Below, one piece after another: positions 36,807 through 46,985 of a stretch of 64,000 nt of DNA. A program made the position numbers and the translations under genes. Position 1 is the first letter of the stretch, and each line of letters begins with the position of its first letter. The stretch comes from an uncultured Acidimicrobiales bacterium. Lineage in GTDB: Bacteria; Actinomycetota; Acidimicrobiia; Acidimicrobiales; SHLQ01. Below the pieces are notes generated by a model. It was not told the DNA's origin, made no database searches, and was given only the letters and a program-made list of their open reading frames with translations. The stretch spans positions 20,072-84,071 of the forward strand of contig CALLQB010000044.1 in the NCBI GenBank assembly GCA_938015295.1, given 5' to 3'.

Positions 36807-36901
36807 CGATTCCACCAGCCAGGGCGCACCAGCCCTATGGCCGACCGGGCTTCATCAACACGGTTTTCGCCTGACCGTCGCCAGCTGGCTACAGTCCCCG
36901 C

Positions 36902-37990
36902 ATGACAGTTTCCGGAGGCGACGAGTACCCGCTACACCAAGTTCCCGGCTGGATAGCCCACCCCGACACCAGCGATCGCAATTTTTACGACCGCAACTAC
37001 TTCAATCTGCATTCATGCAGCGACGAATTGTTCGCGATTTTTGGCATGGGCCAGTATCCAAACCTTGGTGTCCACGACGCCTACCTGACGGTCCGCAAGG
37101 GCGACAATCATCACGTCGTGCGAGCATCGCGGCCGCTCACCGACCGGCTCGACACCAGCGTTGGGCCGCTGCGCATCGAAATCATCGAGCCGCTGAAGAA
37201 AATTCGCTTCATCGCCGAACCAACTGACGGTTCACTCGCAATGGACGTGGTTTGGGACGCGACCATTCCCGCATTCGAAGAGCCCAACCAATTCCTTCGC
37301 GCTGGCGGCAAGGTCGTCTTCGACACGCAGCGGTTTGCACAAACCGGCACCTGGACCGGTTCGTTGATGGTCGAAGGGCACGTCTATGACGTCACACCCG
37401 ATACCTGGTGGGGTTGCCGCGACCGCTCGTGGGGCATCCGGCCGGTTGGCGAGAAAGAAACCGACGGCATTCGGCAATCGCTCAATGTCATGCCCGGTAT
37501 GTGGAACTATTTTCCTATGCAATTCGACGATCACGCAATCGTCTACATGTGTCACGAGCGGCCCGATGGCATCCGCCCGCTCGAAGAGGCTGTGCGGGTC
37601 TGGTCGGATCCTGACCGGCCGATCGACCATCTGGGTCGCCCCGAATGGGAACACACCGTCACCCCCGGCACCAGGATGCTCGAACACTCGATTATCCGCA
37701 TGCCACATGCAGACATCGAAGTTACGTGCACTCCCCTCGTCGTCAACTACGTCTCGGTTGGCACGGGTTACGGGATGGATGCCGATTGGCGTCATGGGAT
37801 GTATCAAGGCCCCGACCTCGTCGTGCAAAACCTGACCCTCCCGACTGAAGAGACGGGCAAAATCGGCCAGTACGGCGTCGTCGATCATGTGGGCCAGTTC
37901 TCCTACGACGGCAATGTTGGCTACGGGTTGTACGAACACGGGTTCTTTGGCGAATTTCCGAAACTCGGCATCCCTGACCCACGAGCGTAA
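36902..37990 (+). CDS. DUF7064/7065-like protein with GCRDRSWG motif
   Basis: The 362-residue soluble protein has no signal peptide. It is rich in beta-type sequence and carries a conserved DTWWGCRDRSWGIRPVG segment near residue 170. That GxRDxSWG motif is known in lipocalin-like or AttH-like proteins of mycobacteria and related bacteria (DUF7064/7065). The N-terminus has HPDTSDRNFYDRNYFNLHS. Such genes often sit near steroid or lipid catabolism, but I see no such pathway here. The function is unknown. Confidence 0.65.
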   Translation: MTVSGGDEYPLHQVPGWIAHPDTSDRNFYDRNYFNLHSCSDELFAIFGMGQYPNLGVHDAYLTVRKGDNHHVVRASRPLTDRLDTSVGPLRIEIIEPLKKIRFIAEPTDGSLAMDVVWDATIPAFEEPNQFLRAGGKVVFDTQRFAQTGTWTGSLMVEGHVYDVTPDTWWGCRDRSWGIRPVGEKETDGIRQSLNVMPGMWNYFPMQFDDHAIVYMCHERPDGIRPLEEAVRVWSDPDRPIDHLGRPEWEHTVTPGTRMLEHSIIRMPHADIEVTCTPLVVNYVSVGTGYGMDADWRHGMYQGPDLVVQNLTLPTEETGKIGQYGVVDHVGQFSYDGNVGYGLYEHGFFGEFPKLGIPDPRA

Positions 37991-38060
37991 GCCAGCCCGA
38001 TAGAGATATTTCGCGAAGTTGGTTAAGGCAACCCTGCCGGTACGCCGATGTCTCGGAGGT

Positions 38061-39389
38061 ATGAGTGAACAAGTTCTGCCGCCAGAACGGCTACTTCGCA
38101 CGCCAGGTTCGATCGAAGAGCTGGGAATTCCGCGCACGCTCATCGAAGACATCTTCATGCGACGACTCGCCAGCGAGCGTCAGTCGATGTTGTACAAACT
38201 CTGCGAGAGCATCGGTCTAACCATCGCCGTCGGGCGAGCAGTCGCAGATGATCTGCGAGAAAAGAAGATCGTCGAATATTTTGCCCTCGAGGGACGCGAC
38301 TACCGCATTGGACTCACCGAAGCCGGCACGAAAGTAGCCGCCGAAAGCCGCGCCTCAAGTCAGTACTCGAGCTATCTGCCGGTGCCGCTTGAGCAGTATG
38401 TGCAGGTTGTTGAAGCCCAAAAAGCTGTGCTGATGGTGAACCGCGAAAACATCCGTACCGCGTTTGCCGACCTCGTCGTCGAAGACAGCATGCTCGACGC
38501 CCTTGGCCCGGCCTTCATGAACGACGGCGCCATCTTCCTGTACGGCCCTCCCGGTACGGGTAAAACCTCGCTTGCCGAGCGCATGATCAAAATCCACAAG
38601 GATCTGATCCTCGTTCCTCGGGTTGTCGAGATCGATAGCTCGATCGTTTCGGTCTTTGACCCTGCGGTACACAAGGCAATCGAAAACCAGCCCCAGGGCC
38701 TCGACCCGCGTTGGGTTGTCTGCGAGCGTCCGCTGGTGATCGTCGGTGGTGAGCTCAGCCCCAACATGATCGACCTCTCACTCGATGTTGTGTCTGGTGT
38801 GTACTCGGCACCCATTCAAATGCTCGCAAATAACGGCATTCTGGTAGTCGACGACTTTGGTCGCCAGCAAATCACCCCGAACGAACTCATGAACCGCTGG
38901 ATCGTTCCCCTCGCGCAGGGCGTCGATTATCTCAAGCTTGCAAACGGCACAAAGTTCACCGTTCCGTTCGAGCTCAAACTCATCGCCTCGACCAACCTCG
39001 ACCCCAACGCCTTGGGCGATGACGCGTTCCTGCGACGCCTTCGCAACAAGGTTTTTGTCGGACCGGTCACCCCAAACGCGTTCAACTGGATCTTGGCCCG
39101 CGTTGCCAAGGCCAAAGGCATCGAGGTCACGGGCGAAAGCGCTCAGCATCTCAAAGCGATCGCCGAACGAGAGATCGGCGAACTTCGCCCCTACCTCGCC
39201 GTCGACTTCTGCGACCTGATGATCGGTGTTTGCACCTATGAGGGCCTCCCCCGGGTGCTCGATAAAGCAATGATAGATCGCGTCGCCTCTGTCTACTTCG
39301 TGAACGAAGCTGATGGTGCAGCGACCGCTAGTGCCAGCGCTGCGCTGGCAAACGACAAGACGCCTGCTGCTCAGCCCCAAGCCGCCTGA
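38061..39389 (+). CDS. Winged-helix plus AAA-type ATPase
   Basis: The 442-residue protein starts at an ATG preceded by CGGAGG. Residues 1-100 resemble a winged-helix domain (RQSMLYKLCESIGLTIAVG, then RIGLTEAGTKVA). Residues about 165-340 hold a P-loop (LYGPPGTGKTSLAERM), a Walker B (GILVVDDFGRQQ), sensor 1 (KLIASTNLDP) and an arginine finger region (DDAFLRRLRNKVF). The C-terminus is an Ala-rich tail. The combination does not match a family I can name; pilus or secretion-associated ATPases and regulatory AAA proteins are possible. gcvP follows 80 bases later. Confidence 0.7.
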   Translation: MSEQVLPPERLLRTPGSIEELGIPRTLIEDIFMRRLASERQSMLYKLCESIGLTIAVGRAVADDLREKKIVEYFALEGRDYRIGLTEAGTKVAAESRASSQYSSYLPVPLEQYVQVVEAQKAVLMVNRENIRTAFADLVVEDSMLDALGPAFMNDGAIFLYGPPGTGKTSLAERMIKIHKDLILVPRVVEIDSSIVSVFDPAVHKAIENQPQGLDPRWVVCERPLVIVGGELSPNMIDLSLDVVSGVYSAPIQMLANNGILVVDDFGRQQITPNELMNRWIVPLAQGVDYLKLANGTKFTVPFELKLIASTNLDPNALGDDAFLRRLRNKVFVGPVTPNAFNWILARVAKAKGIEVTGESAQHLKAIAEREIGELRPYLAVDFCDLMIGVCTYEGLPRVLDKAMIDRVASVYFVNEADGAATASASAALANDKTPAAQPQAA

Positions 39390-39394
39390 GACTC

Positions 39395-39431
39395 CTTTCA
39401 CAGCCATAGCTGCGCGATTACGGCTGGAAAG
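39395..39431 (+). terminator. Candidate terminator hairpin after the ATPase gene
   Basis: CTTTC (39395-39399), one bulged A and CAGCC (39401-39405) pair with GGCTG (39422-39426) and GAAAG (39427-39431). It begins six bases after the ATPase stop and ends about 40 bases before gcvP. No U-tract follows. It may stop read-through into gcvP. Confidence 0.45.
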
Positions 39432-39469
39432 TCCGACATGGACGGGCACGGGCGGTACTCTCGATAGCT

Positions 39470-42376
39470 GTGGCAACCTTTTCGCAAGCTTCAGACGCAG
39501 TTCAAGGATCGTTCGCTACGGGACCCTCCTCACATCCCGCCGACAACGACTTCGTCGAGCGGCACGTGGGCCCAGACCACGCCGAGATTTCACGAATGCT
39601 GAGCGCTGTCGGAGCAGCATCGCTCGATGACCTTCTGGAATCGACGATCCCGGACTCGATTCTTGTACGAGAGCCTCTCGCACTTCGGCCCGCCCTGAGC
39701 GAGACCGACACGCTCGCTGCGCTGCGTGCAATCGCTAACCAGAACGAAGTCTTCACGTCGTTGATCGGCACCGGCTACCACGACACCGTCACGCCACCGG
39801 TGGTGTTGCGCAACGTGCTCGAAAATCCGGCCTGGTACACCGCTTACACGCCGTATCAGCCCGAAATCAGCCAGGGCCGTCTCGAAGCCTTACTCAACTT
39901 CCAGACCATGGTCGCCGACCTCACCGGTGTCGACCTGGCTAATGCCTCGATGCTCGACGAAGGCACAGCTGCGGCAGAGGCGATGACCCTGCTGCACCGA
40001 GCGACGAAGAACGAGCGCAACACCTTCGTCATCGATGCCAACTGCCATCCACAGACCATCGCGGTGATCGAGACACGGGCCGAGCCGCTCGGTATCAAGG
40101 TCGTCGTCGCCGATCGCGCGGCCCCAATCGACGCCGACGTGTTCGGCACCCTGCTGCAGTACCCGGGCACAACCGGCGAGGTGTACGACCTCGAGCCGTT
40201 GGTTACCGCCGCCCATGAAGCCGGTTCTCTGGTCGCCGTGGCAGCCGACATCTTGTCGCTGGTGCTACTCAAGTCACCCGGCGAGGCCGGAGCCGATGTG
40301 GTCGTTGGCACCACGCAACGCTTTGGCGTGCCGCTGGGGTACGGCGGACCACATGCCGGGTATCTTGCTGCGAGCGAAAAATTCAAACGGTCATTACCTG
40401 GTCGAATCGTCGGCATGTCGGTCGACACGAAAGGCCGTCCGGCATTACGCCTTGCGCTCCAGACCCGTGAGCAACACATCCGCCGCGAAAAAGCCACCAG
40501 CAACATCTGCACCGCGCAAGTACTGCTGGCCAACATCTCGGGGTTCTACGCCAGCTACCACGGCCCATCTGGCCTACGCCGCATCGCTGCACACGTCCAC
40601 CGCCTCGCCGCAACCTTCGCTGCACAGATTACTGCATCCGGCCTCGAACTTTGCCACGACCAGTTCTTCGATACCGTCACCGTCAAGGTCCCCGGTCGCG
40701 CCGACGCAATCATCGCCGCGGCCGCCGAACAACGAATCAACCTGCGTCGAGTCGACGGTGACCGAGTCGGCGTTTCGTTCGACGAGACCAACGATCTAGC
40801 CGTGGTGCAGGCCGTTCTTGGTGCCTTTGGGGCCGACCTTGCTGACGAAACAGCCACATCTGCGTCGTCGACCATGCCCGAATCGCTACTTCGAACCGAC
40901 GAGATTCTCGACCACGCCGTCTTTCACAAATACCGCAGCGAAACCGAGATGTTGCGGTACCTGCGGTATCTCGCCGACAAAGATATCGCTCTCGATCGGT
41001 CGATGATTCCGCTCGGTTCTTGCACGATGAAGCTCAACGCGACCACCGAGATGATGCCGATCACCTGGCCCCAGTTCGGCGGGATGCACCCCTTTGCTCC
41101 AGTCGACCAGGCCGCCGGATACCTCGAACTGACCCGCCAGCTCGAGGCAATGTTGGTTGAAATTACCGGCTACGACGCCGTTTCTCTGCAGCCCAACGCC
41201 GGTTCACAGGGCGAATTCGCTGGCCTGCTTGCGATTCGTGAGTACCACCTCGCCGCGGGCGACACCGACCGCACCATCTGTCTGATTCCGGCCTCGGCAC
41301 ACGGCACCAACGCTGCGAGTGCGGTCATGGCCGGCATGAAAGTTGTCGTGGTCGCGTGCGACGACGAGGGCAACGTCGATGTCGATGATCTCAAAGCCAA
41401 GGTCGTCGCTGCCGACAGCCAGCTTGCTGCCATCATGGTCACCTACCCCTCGACGCACGGTGTCTTCGAAACCTCAATCCGCGAAATCTGCGATCTCGTG
41501 CACACCTACGGCGGCCAGGTGTACCTCGACGGCGCCAACTTCAACGCCATGGTCGGCACCGCGAAGCCCGGCAAATTCGGCGCCGACGTGAGCCACCTCA
41601 ACCTGCATAAGACGTTCTGCATCCCCCACGGTGGCGGCGGCCCAGGCGTGGGCCCGATCGGCGTGGGTGCCCATCTCGCTCCGTTTCTACCGAACCACCC
41701 GTTCGTTGAGGAGGCGGGACCAGCGTCAGGTGCCGGAGCAATCAGCGCCGCACCGTGGGGATCGGCTGGCATTTTGCCCATCTCGTGGGCCTACATCACG
41801 CTGATGGGCGCCGAGGGTCTTCGCCATGCCACCGAAATCGCGATTCTCGCCGCGAACTATGTGGCGATGCGACTCGAGCCTCACTACCCGGTTCTGTACC
41901 GCGGCGACCAAGGTCGCGTCGCTCACGAATGCATCCTCGACCTTCGCCCGCTGAAGGACTCGACCGGTATTTCGGTCGACGATGTTGCCAAACGACTCAT
42001 CGACTTCGGCTTCCACGCCCCGACGATGTCGTTCCCGGTCGCTGGAACGCTCATGATCGAACCGACCGAATCGGAGTCGCTCGAAGAGCTCGACCGGTTC
42101 TGCGATGCAATGATCGCCATTCGAGCCGAGATCACCGCTGTCGAAGACGGCACCTGGACCCCCAGCGACAACCCGCTGGTCAACGCTCCCCATACTGCCG
42201 AAGATCTCCTCGTCGACGAGTGGCCCCATCCCTACACTCGCGAGATCGCCGCGTACCCAGTCGCCGGGCTTCGGCGCCAAAAGGTCTGGGCGCCGGTCAG
42301 CCGTATCGACAATGCACATGGCGACAAGAACCTGGTCTGTAGCTGCCCGCCCATGTCCGACTACGAAGACAGCTAA
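39470..42376 (+). CDS. gcvP: Glycine dehydrogenase (aminomethyl-transferring), P-protein
   Basis: This is a 968-residue fused P-protein of the glycine cleavage system. It decarboxylates glycine with pyridoxal phosphate and passes the aminomethyl group to lipoyl GcvH. The N-terminal half has [13 protein letters not shown] and the second half has [20 protein letters not shown]. The PLP lysine is about residue 714 in [16 protein letters not shown]. The start is GTG. gcvH lies 12 kb away in this window; gcvT is not seen here. The length matches the single-chain type. Confidence 0.97.
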   Translation: MATFSQASDAVQGSFATGPSSHPADNDFVERHVGPDHAEISRMLSAVGAASLDDLLESTIPDSILVREPLALRPALSETDTLAALRAIANQNEVFTSLIGTGYHDTVTPPVVLRNVLENPAWYTAYTPYQPEISQGRLEALLNFQTMVADLTGVDLANASMLDEGTAAAEAMTLLHRATKNERNTFVIDANCHPQTIAVIETRAEPLGIKVVVADRAAPIDADVFGTLLQYPGTTGEVYDLEPLVTAAHEAGSLVAVAADILSLVLLKSPGEAGADVVVGTTQRFGVPLGYGGPHAGYLAASEKFKRSLPGRIVGMSVDTKGRPALRLALQTREQHIRREKATSNICTAQVLLANISGFYASYHGPSGLRRIAAHVHRLAATFAAQITASGLELCHDQFFDTVTVKVPGRADAIIAAAAEQRINLRRVDGDRVGVSFDETNDLAVVQAVLGAFGADLADETATSASSTMPESLLRTDEILDHAVFHKYRSETEMLRYLRYLADKDIALDRSMIPLGSCTMKLNATTEMMPITWPQFGGMHPFAPVDQAAGYLELTRQLEAMLVEITGYDAVSLQPNAGSQGEFAGLLAIREYHLAAGDTDRTICLIPASAHGTNAASAVMAGMKVVVVACDDEGNVDVDDLKAKVVAADSQLAAIMVTYPSTHGVFETSIREICDLVHTYGGQVYLDGANFNAMVGTAKPGKFGADVSHLNLHKTFCIPHGGGGPGVGPIGVGAHLAPFLPNHPFVEEAGPASGAGAISAAPWGSAGILPISWAYITLMGAEGLRHATEIAILAANYVAMRLEPHYPVLYRGDQGRVAHECILDLRPLKDSTGISVDDVAKRLIDFGFHAPTMSFPVAGTLMIEPTESESLEELDRFCDAMIAIRAEITAVEDGTWTPSDNPLVNAPHTAEDLLVDEWPHPYTREIAAYPVAGLRRQKVWAPVSRIDNAHGDKNLVCSCPPMSDYEDS

Positions 42377-42400
42377 GTAACAGACTTGCTATAGCGAACC

Positions 42401-42422
42401 GATCAACGTGCCGATGTTGATC
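42401..42422. promoter_or_regulatory. Inverted repeat at the wecG start
   Basis: GATCAAC (42401-42407) and GTTGATC (42416-42422) form a perfect seven-base dyad around an eight-base spacer. It ends two bases before the ATG. A TATAGC hexamer at 42390-42395 could be a -10, putting transcription start inside the dyad. No Shine-Dalgarno is visible. The dyad could be an operator or a translation-blocking hairpin. Confidence 0.4.
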
Positions 42423-42424
42423 CT

Positions 42425-43270
42425 ATGGATACTGCACGCGCCAAGTCTGTAGAGGCGCTCAAAGACGCTGCTGCACAAACACCGGCTATGTCGTTTCACG
42501 AACCCCACGAGACCTCGGTTTTCGGTTGCCGCCTTCACGCGATTGATGAACCAACCCTTTTTGGCATGATCGAGAGCTCGATTCGGTCAAACGAACGGGT
42601 AATCGTTGCCAGTCAGAACATGCACGGTGTGCATACACATCTGATCGATCCGGCGTTCCGCCTGCTTCACGACAGTCCCGAAACCAAAGTCCATATCGAT
42701 GGAACTCCGCTCGTCTGGTTGTCGAAACTCAAAGGCGACCCCGTCGGCTACGAACACCGCACCGGCTGTATCGACTGGGTCCCTGAGCTGTTTGCCCTCG
42801 CCGCGCAGCGCTCGTGGCGGATCTATCACCTCGGTTCCACCGATGAGGCACTCGACGCCGGTCTTGCCGAGATCCGTAAAACGCACCCCGACCTGTTGAT
42901 CGAAGGGCGTAACGGGTTCTTCGATGTTGACCCGACCAGCCTCAGCAACCGGGAGGTGGTCGAAAAGATCAACGCGGCCGATCCCGATATTCTCCTCGTC
43001 GGCATGGGCATGGGCCGTCAGGAACAGTGGATTCTGCAGAACAAAGAACGCCTCAATGTCCCGGTCATCATCACCACGGGCGCCATGATCAAGCTCCTCG
43101 CCGGCGAGCTCAACATGGCTCCGCGTTGGCTTGGCCCCCTTGGCCTCGAGTGGGTGTTCCGGCTCTATGACAACTTTGGTGAAACTGCACAGCGGTACTT
43201 GATCGAGCCCTTTCACATCTTGTTCAACGCGCAGAAGCGTCGCCGAAACGCCGCGAAGCGTTCCGTCTGA
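42425..43270 (+). CDS. WecG/TagA/CpsF family glycosyltransferase
   Basis: The 281-residue protein has the GT26 signature. It shows FGCRLHAIDEPTLFGMIE, ASQNMHGVHTHL, IDGTPLVWLSKLKG, YHLGSTDEALDAGLAEIR, then DILLVGMGMGRQEQW and GAMIKLLAGELNMAPRW. These enzymes add ManNAc-type sugars to lipid-linked intermediates of wall polymers or capsules. Its stop overlaps the deacetylase ATG by one base (TGATG), so the pair is coupled. The sugar is unknown. Confidence 0.9.
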   Translation: MDTARAKSVEALKDAAAQTPAMSFHEPHETSVFGCRLHAIDEPTLFGMIESSIRSNERVIVASQNMHGVHTHLIDPAFRLLHDSPETKVHIDGTPLVWLSKLKGDPVGYEHRTGCIDWVPELFALAAQRSWRIYHLGSTDEALDAGLAEIRKTHPDLLIEGRNGFFDVDPTSLSNREVVEKINAADPDILLVGMGMGRQEQWILQNKERLNVPVIITTGAMIKLLAGELNMAPRWLGPLGLEWVFRLYDNFGETAQRYLIEPFHILFNAQKRRRNAAKRSV

Positions 43271-44046
43271 TGCGCATCATTGTTTCTGCCGATGACTTCG
43301 GTTTCGATGAAGACACCGTGGAAGCCACCATCGAAGCTTTCGAGTCGGGCGTCATCCGCAACACCTCGATCATGGCCAACATGCCGGCGACGAAACTTGC
43401 TGCCGACTACGCGGCCGACAATCCCCAGCACAGCTATGGTGTGCATCTCACCTTTACCCGCGACACCGTCGAAGAACCGGTGCTCGACGCCGACCGGGTT
43501 CCCGCACTCGTTGCCGACGATGGTCTTTTCCTCGGCGGCCGCGACGCCCAGATCAGAGCTCTAAGCGGGCGTTTCCCCACCCGTCAGATCGCCGCAGAGA
43601 TGGAGGCCCAGATCGGTCGAGTCATCGACCTCGGGGTAAACGTCGACTACGTCGATAGCCACAAACATCTGCACAAGTTTCCGAATTTCCGCAAAGCATT
43701 GCCGATGGTTCTGCCTTCGTTCGGGATCTCGCACGTGCGGACCGTTCAGAACGTCTTTTATCCAGCACCCAAGAAAACGCGACCGACGGTCGTCCTGGGT
43801 GGTGTGCTGCGCGGACCGCTCGAGCGTCGTTGGCGCACGACTGAACAGTTCTATATGAGCGATGGCGACCTGGTGACCGACTGGTGGGACAAGGTTCCGT
43901 TCCCAACGTCAAACGCTGTACTTGAGGTTGGCGGCCACCCGGGCACCGTCGAACCGTGGCGTGCGCGCGAGGCCGACCAGCTGAAGAAGTTTGTTGAGCG
44001 CGCCACCGCCGCTGGCGCCGAGCTCATCCGGTGGCGAGACCTGTAG
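43270..44046 (+). CDS. ChbG/HpnK family carbohydrate deacetylase
   Basis: The 258-residue YdjC-like protein begins IIVSADDFGFDEDTVEATIEAF with the DD metal ligands. It has YGVHLTFTRD with the catalytic-site histidine and VDYVDSHKHLHKFPNF with two further metal histidines. The late VGGHPGTVE supplies another. It would remove N-acetyl groups from an amino sugar, fitting the upstream glycosyltransferase. It overlaps wecG by one base. Confidence 0.88.
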   Translation: MRIIVSADDFGFDEDTVEATIEAFESGVIRNTSIMANMPATKLAADYAADNPQHSYGVHLTFTRDTVEEPVLDADRVPALVADDGLFLGGRDAQIRALSGRFPTRQIAAEMEAQIGRVIDLGVNVDYVDSHKHLHKFPNFRKALPMVLPSFGISHVRTVQNVFYPAPKKTRPTVVLGGVLRGPLERRWRTTEQFYMSDGDLVTDWWDKVPFPTSNAVLEVGGHPGTVEPWRAREADQLKKFVERATAAGAELIRWRDL

Positions 44047-44074
44047 GTTCGCCGAGTGGCACTACCATCGCCAC

Positions 44075-44629
44075 GTGCTTAGCTTCTGCCCAGACTGCGG
44101 ACAGCGTGTTGACGCTGTCCCCCCGTTTGCCTGTCCGCACTGTGGGGTTCGCCATTGGGCCAACCCCAAACCCTGCGCCGGGGTCTTGGTCGAGCATCGC
44201 AACGAGGTGCTACTTATTCGTCGTGCTTTCGATCCGTGGGACAAACACTGGGACATCCCCGGCGGCTTCGTCGAACATGGCGAACATCCTGAGGACGGAG
44301 CGAGCCGAGAACTCACCGAAGAAACCGGCCTCTCGGTCCCGTTGCGATCGGTCATCGGGATGTGGATGGACAGCTATGACACGGGTGATGCCGAGTATCC
44401 GCTGTCGCTGCTCAATATCTACTACTTGGCCGTCATTGCAACCAACGATGATCGGCCAGTACCCACACTCGATCCGGTTGAGGCGAGCGAGTACGCCTGG
44501 TTTGCTCCCGATTCGCTGCCATCGCCCATTGGTTTTCCGGGTCATCAGCCCCAGGTGATTGAGCGCTGGGCTGCGAAGCGACTCGCCGGAGATGACTTCG
44601 GGCCGCTCCCAGCTCGAGAGTCGCGGTAA
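44075..44629 (+). CDS. Nudix hydrolase with N-terminal zinc ribbon
   Basis: The protein starts at GTG 44075 (MLSFCPDCGQRV), which avoids overlap with the deacetylase gene. It has 184 residues. CPDCG and CPHCG form a zinc ribbon. The Nudix box reads GGFVEHGEHPEDGASRELTEE followed by TGL, with all catalytic acids in place. This resembles the NudC/NUDIX ribbon class that hydrolyses nucleoside diphosphate derivatives. The substrate is unproven. Confidence 0.87.
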   Translation: MLSFCPDCGQRVDAVPPFACPHCGVRHWANPKPCAGVLVEHRNEVLLIRRAFDPWDKHWDIPGGFVEHGEHPEDGASRELTEETGLSVPLRSVIGMWMDSYDTGDAEYPLSLLNIYYLAVIATNDDRPVPTLDPVEASEYAWFAPDSLPSPIGFPGHQPQVIERWAAKRLAGDDFGPLPARESR

Positions 44630-44673
44630 TCCACGCACGAGATCTCGTAGCGCAGCATGGCTAACATCGCGCC

Positions 44674-45552
44674 ATGAGCAACTCGTCAAAAAACATCGCA
44701 TATCTCGGGCTCGGCGTCATGGGCTACCCCATGGCCGGCCACCTTGCAGCCGCGGGTCACAACGTTGTGGTGTGGAACCGCACCTCGGCCAAAGCCGACG
44801 CCTGGGTTGGTGAGCATGGGGGATCAGCCGCCGCCACCCCGGCGGCCGCAGCCGCCAACGCCGACTATGTCTTCCTGATTCTGGGCAACGACGAGAGCGT
44901 CCGATCGGTCGCGTACGGCGACGATGGCGTGCTGGCCGGAATGCGACCCGGCGCAGTGCTCGTCGACCACACCACGGCCTCTGCTGAACTCGCACTCGAG
45001 CTCGCCGAGGCAGCTGAGGCGGCAGGCGTCGGATTCCTCGATGCCCCCGTTTCGGGAGGCGAAGCCGGCGCGCAGAACGGTGTGCTCACCGTGATGTGCG
45101 GCGGCCAGCAGGACCACTTCGACAGCGCAAAGCCAGTGATCGACACCTACGCACGGGCGACGACGCTCCTGGGCCCGGCAAGTAGCGGCCAGCTGACCAA
45201 GATGGTCAACCAGATCTCCATTGCTGGCGCACTACAGGGGCTCAGTGAAGCGATCAATTTCGGAGCGAGCGTCGGTCTCGACATGAATCAAGTTGTCGAC
45301 GTCATTTCACAGGGTGCGGCCGGATCTTGGCAGATGGAGAACCGAGGAAAGACCATGGCTGCCGATGAGTTCGAGTTCGGTTTCGCGATCGAGCACATGC
45401 GCAAAGACCTCGGCATCGCCATCGCCGAGGCAGAACGACGGGGCGTTGATGTCTCGTTAACCAAACAGGTCGACGGGTATTACGCGGAACTCATGGACAT
45501 GGGCGGCCAACGATGGGACACCTCGGCGCTAATTCGGCGCTTAACCCGTTAG
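44674..45552 (+). CDS. Beta-hydroxyacid dehydrogenase (3-hydroxyisobutyrate dehydrogenase-like)
   Basis: The 292-residue protein has the NAD-binding IAYLGLGVMGYPMAGHLA at its start and VWNRT. The catalytic-face block is FLDAPVSGGEAGAQNG, and the lysine is in GQLTKMVNQI. The C-terminal helical domain is typical. It oxidises 3-hydroxyisobutyrate or tartronate-semialdehyde-type substrates. The exact substrate is open. Mycothione reductase starts nine bases later. Confidence 0.9.
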   Translation: MSNSSKNIAYLGLGVMGYPMAGHLAAAGHNVVVWNRTSAKADAWVGEHGGSAAATPAAAAANADYVFLILGNDESVRSVAYGDDGVLAGMRPGAVLVDHTTASAELALELAEAAEAAGVGFLDAPVSGGEAGAQNGVLTVMCGGQQDHFDSAKPVIDTYARATTLLGPASSGQLTKMVNQISIAGALQGLSEAINFGASVGLDMNQVVDVISQGAAGSWQMENRGKTMAADEFEFGFAIEHMRKDLGIAIAEAERRGVDVSLTKQVDGYYAELMDMGGQRWDTSALIRRLTR

Positions 45553-45561
45553 ATTTTCGCT

Positions 45562-46944
45562 GTGACTCACTTTGATCTTCTTGTACTTGGCACAGGATCG
45601 GGCAACTCGATTCTCACCTCCGATTTCGACGATAAACGAGTAGCTATTGTCGAAAAGGGCGTGTTTGGGGGCACCTGTCTCAATGTGGGTTGTATCCCCT
45701 CAAAGATGTTTGTGTACACCGCCGACCGGGCGCTGGCCGCCGCCGACAGCTCGAAGTACGGACTCGATACCTCATACAACTCGGTCGACTGGCCGGCGCT
45801 CCGCGACCGCGTCTTTGGCCGCATCGACCCAATCGCTGCTGGCGGCGAGAAGTACCGCACCGAAGAATGCGACAACGTCACCGTGTACAAAGGTGTCGCG
45901 ACCTTTATCGGTCCGAACGAGGTAGCCGTCGGCGACGAAACGCTCACCGCAGACAACATTGTTGTGGCAACGGGAGCTCGAGTGTTTGTGCCCCCGGTTC
46001 CTGGTTTGGCCGACGTTGGCTTCCACACCTCTGACACCGTGATGCGTATCGATGAGCTCCCGAAGCGAATGGTGGTGCTCGGCGCCGGATACATCGCTTC
46101 AGAACTCGGCCATGTCTTTGGCAGCCTCGGCGTCGAGGTCACGTTCATCAACCGCAGCGCCAAGTTCCTGCGGAATGAGGACAACGACATCAGCGACCGG
46201 TTCACCGAGGTCTACTCGCGCCGCTTCAACCTTGTCTCGAACACCACAATCAGTAACGTCAGCCGCGATGCTTCGGGCGAGATCACGCTCGATCTGGTGT
46301 CTGCGGGCGCGACTTCTCAGCTCACCACCGACATGATTTTGGTCACCACCGGGCGCGTCCCCAATGCCGACACTGTTGGCGCTGCTACCGCCGGCATCGC
46401 CGTCGATGAAGCCGGCTATATCGTCACCGATGCGTACGGCCGCACAAACGTCGACGGCGTGTGGGCGCTAGGCGATGTCACAACGGCGTTGCAGCTGAAG
46501 CATTCTGCCAACCATGAAGCCCGAGTTGTGGCTCACAACGTCGCCGCAGTTGCGAGCGGTGTCGGCGACGACGCCCTCGTTGCCCGAGACCTGTCGCTTG
46601 TCCCGCACGCGGTTTTCGGCAACCCGCAGGTAGCTGCGGTCGGCATGACCGAACAGGCGGCCGTCGATGCCGGAATCCCGCACCTCGTGAAGGTCCAGAA
46701 CTATGGCGATACCGCCTACGGCTGGGCGATGGAAGACGCCGAAAGTTTCGTCAAACTCATCGCACACAGCGAAACTCGACTTTTGCTCGGCGCACATATC
46801 ATTGGTCCCCAGGCCTCGACGCTCATCCAGCAGCTGATTCAAGGCATGAAGTTCGGCCAGACGGTTGATGAGATGGCCAGAGACCAGATGTACATCCACC
46901 CGGCGCTCAGCGAAGTCGTCGAAAACGCGTTGCTTGGTTTGTGA
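45562..46944 (+). CDS. mtr: Mycothione reductase
   Basis: This is a 460-residue FAD-dependent disulfide reductase that uses NADPH to reduce oxidised mycothiol. The start is GTG. The N-terminal FAD motif is VLGTGSGNSI, the redox pair is C39/C44 in GGTCLNVGCIPSK, and VVLGAGYIASELG binds NADPH. The C-terminal interface has HPALSEVVENALL with the catalytic His. The VGCIPSKMFVYTADR block is the type seen in mycobacterial Mtr. Mycothiol is restricted to Actinobacteria, which supports the host assignment. Confidence 0.9.
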   Translation: MTHFDLLVLGTGSGNSILTSDFDDKRVAIVEKGVFGGTCLNVGCIPSKMFVYTADRALAAADSSKYGLDTSYNSVDWPALRDRVFGRIDPIAAGGEKYRTEECDNVTVYKGVATFIGPNEVAVGDETLTADNIVVATGARVFVPPVPGLADVGFHTSDTVMRIDELPKRMVVLGAGYIASELGHVFGSLGVEVTFINRSAKFLRNEDNDISDRFTEVYSRRFNLVSNTTISNVSRDASGEITLDLVSAGATSQLTTDMILVTTGRVPNADTVGAATAGIAVDEAGYIVTDAYGRTNVDGVWALGDVTTALQLKHSANHEARVVAHNVAAVASGVGDDALVARDLSLVPHAVFGNPQVAAVGMTEQAAVDAGIPHLVKVQNYGDTAYGWAMEDAESFVKLIAHSETRLLLGAHIIGPQASTLIQQLIQGMKFGQTVDEMARDQMYIHPALSEVVENALLGL

Positions 46945-46985
46945 GCATGTAGCTTCCGGCACCCTCTGGCTGCCAGACTCTCGCC

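Noticed and set aside
39390..39469. Glycine riboswitch before gcvP
   Set aside because: The gap is only 80 bases. It contains one simple hairpin and no recognisable aptamer core, so it is too short and not similar enough.
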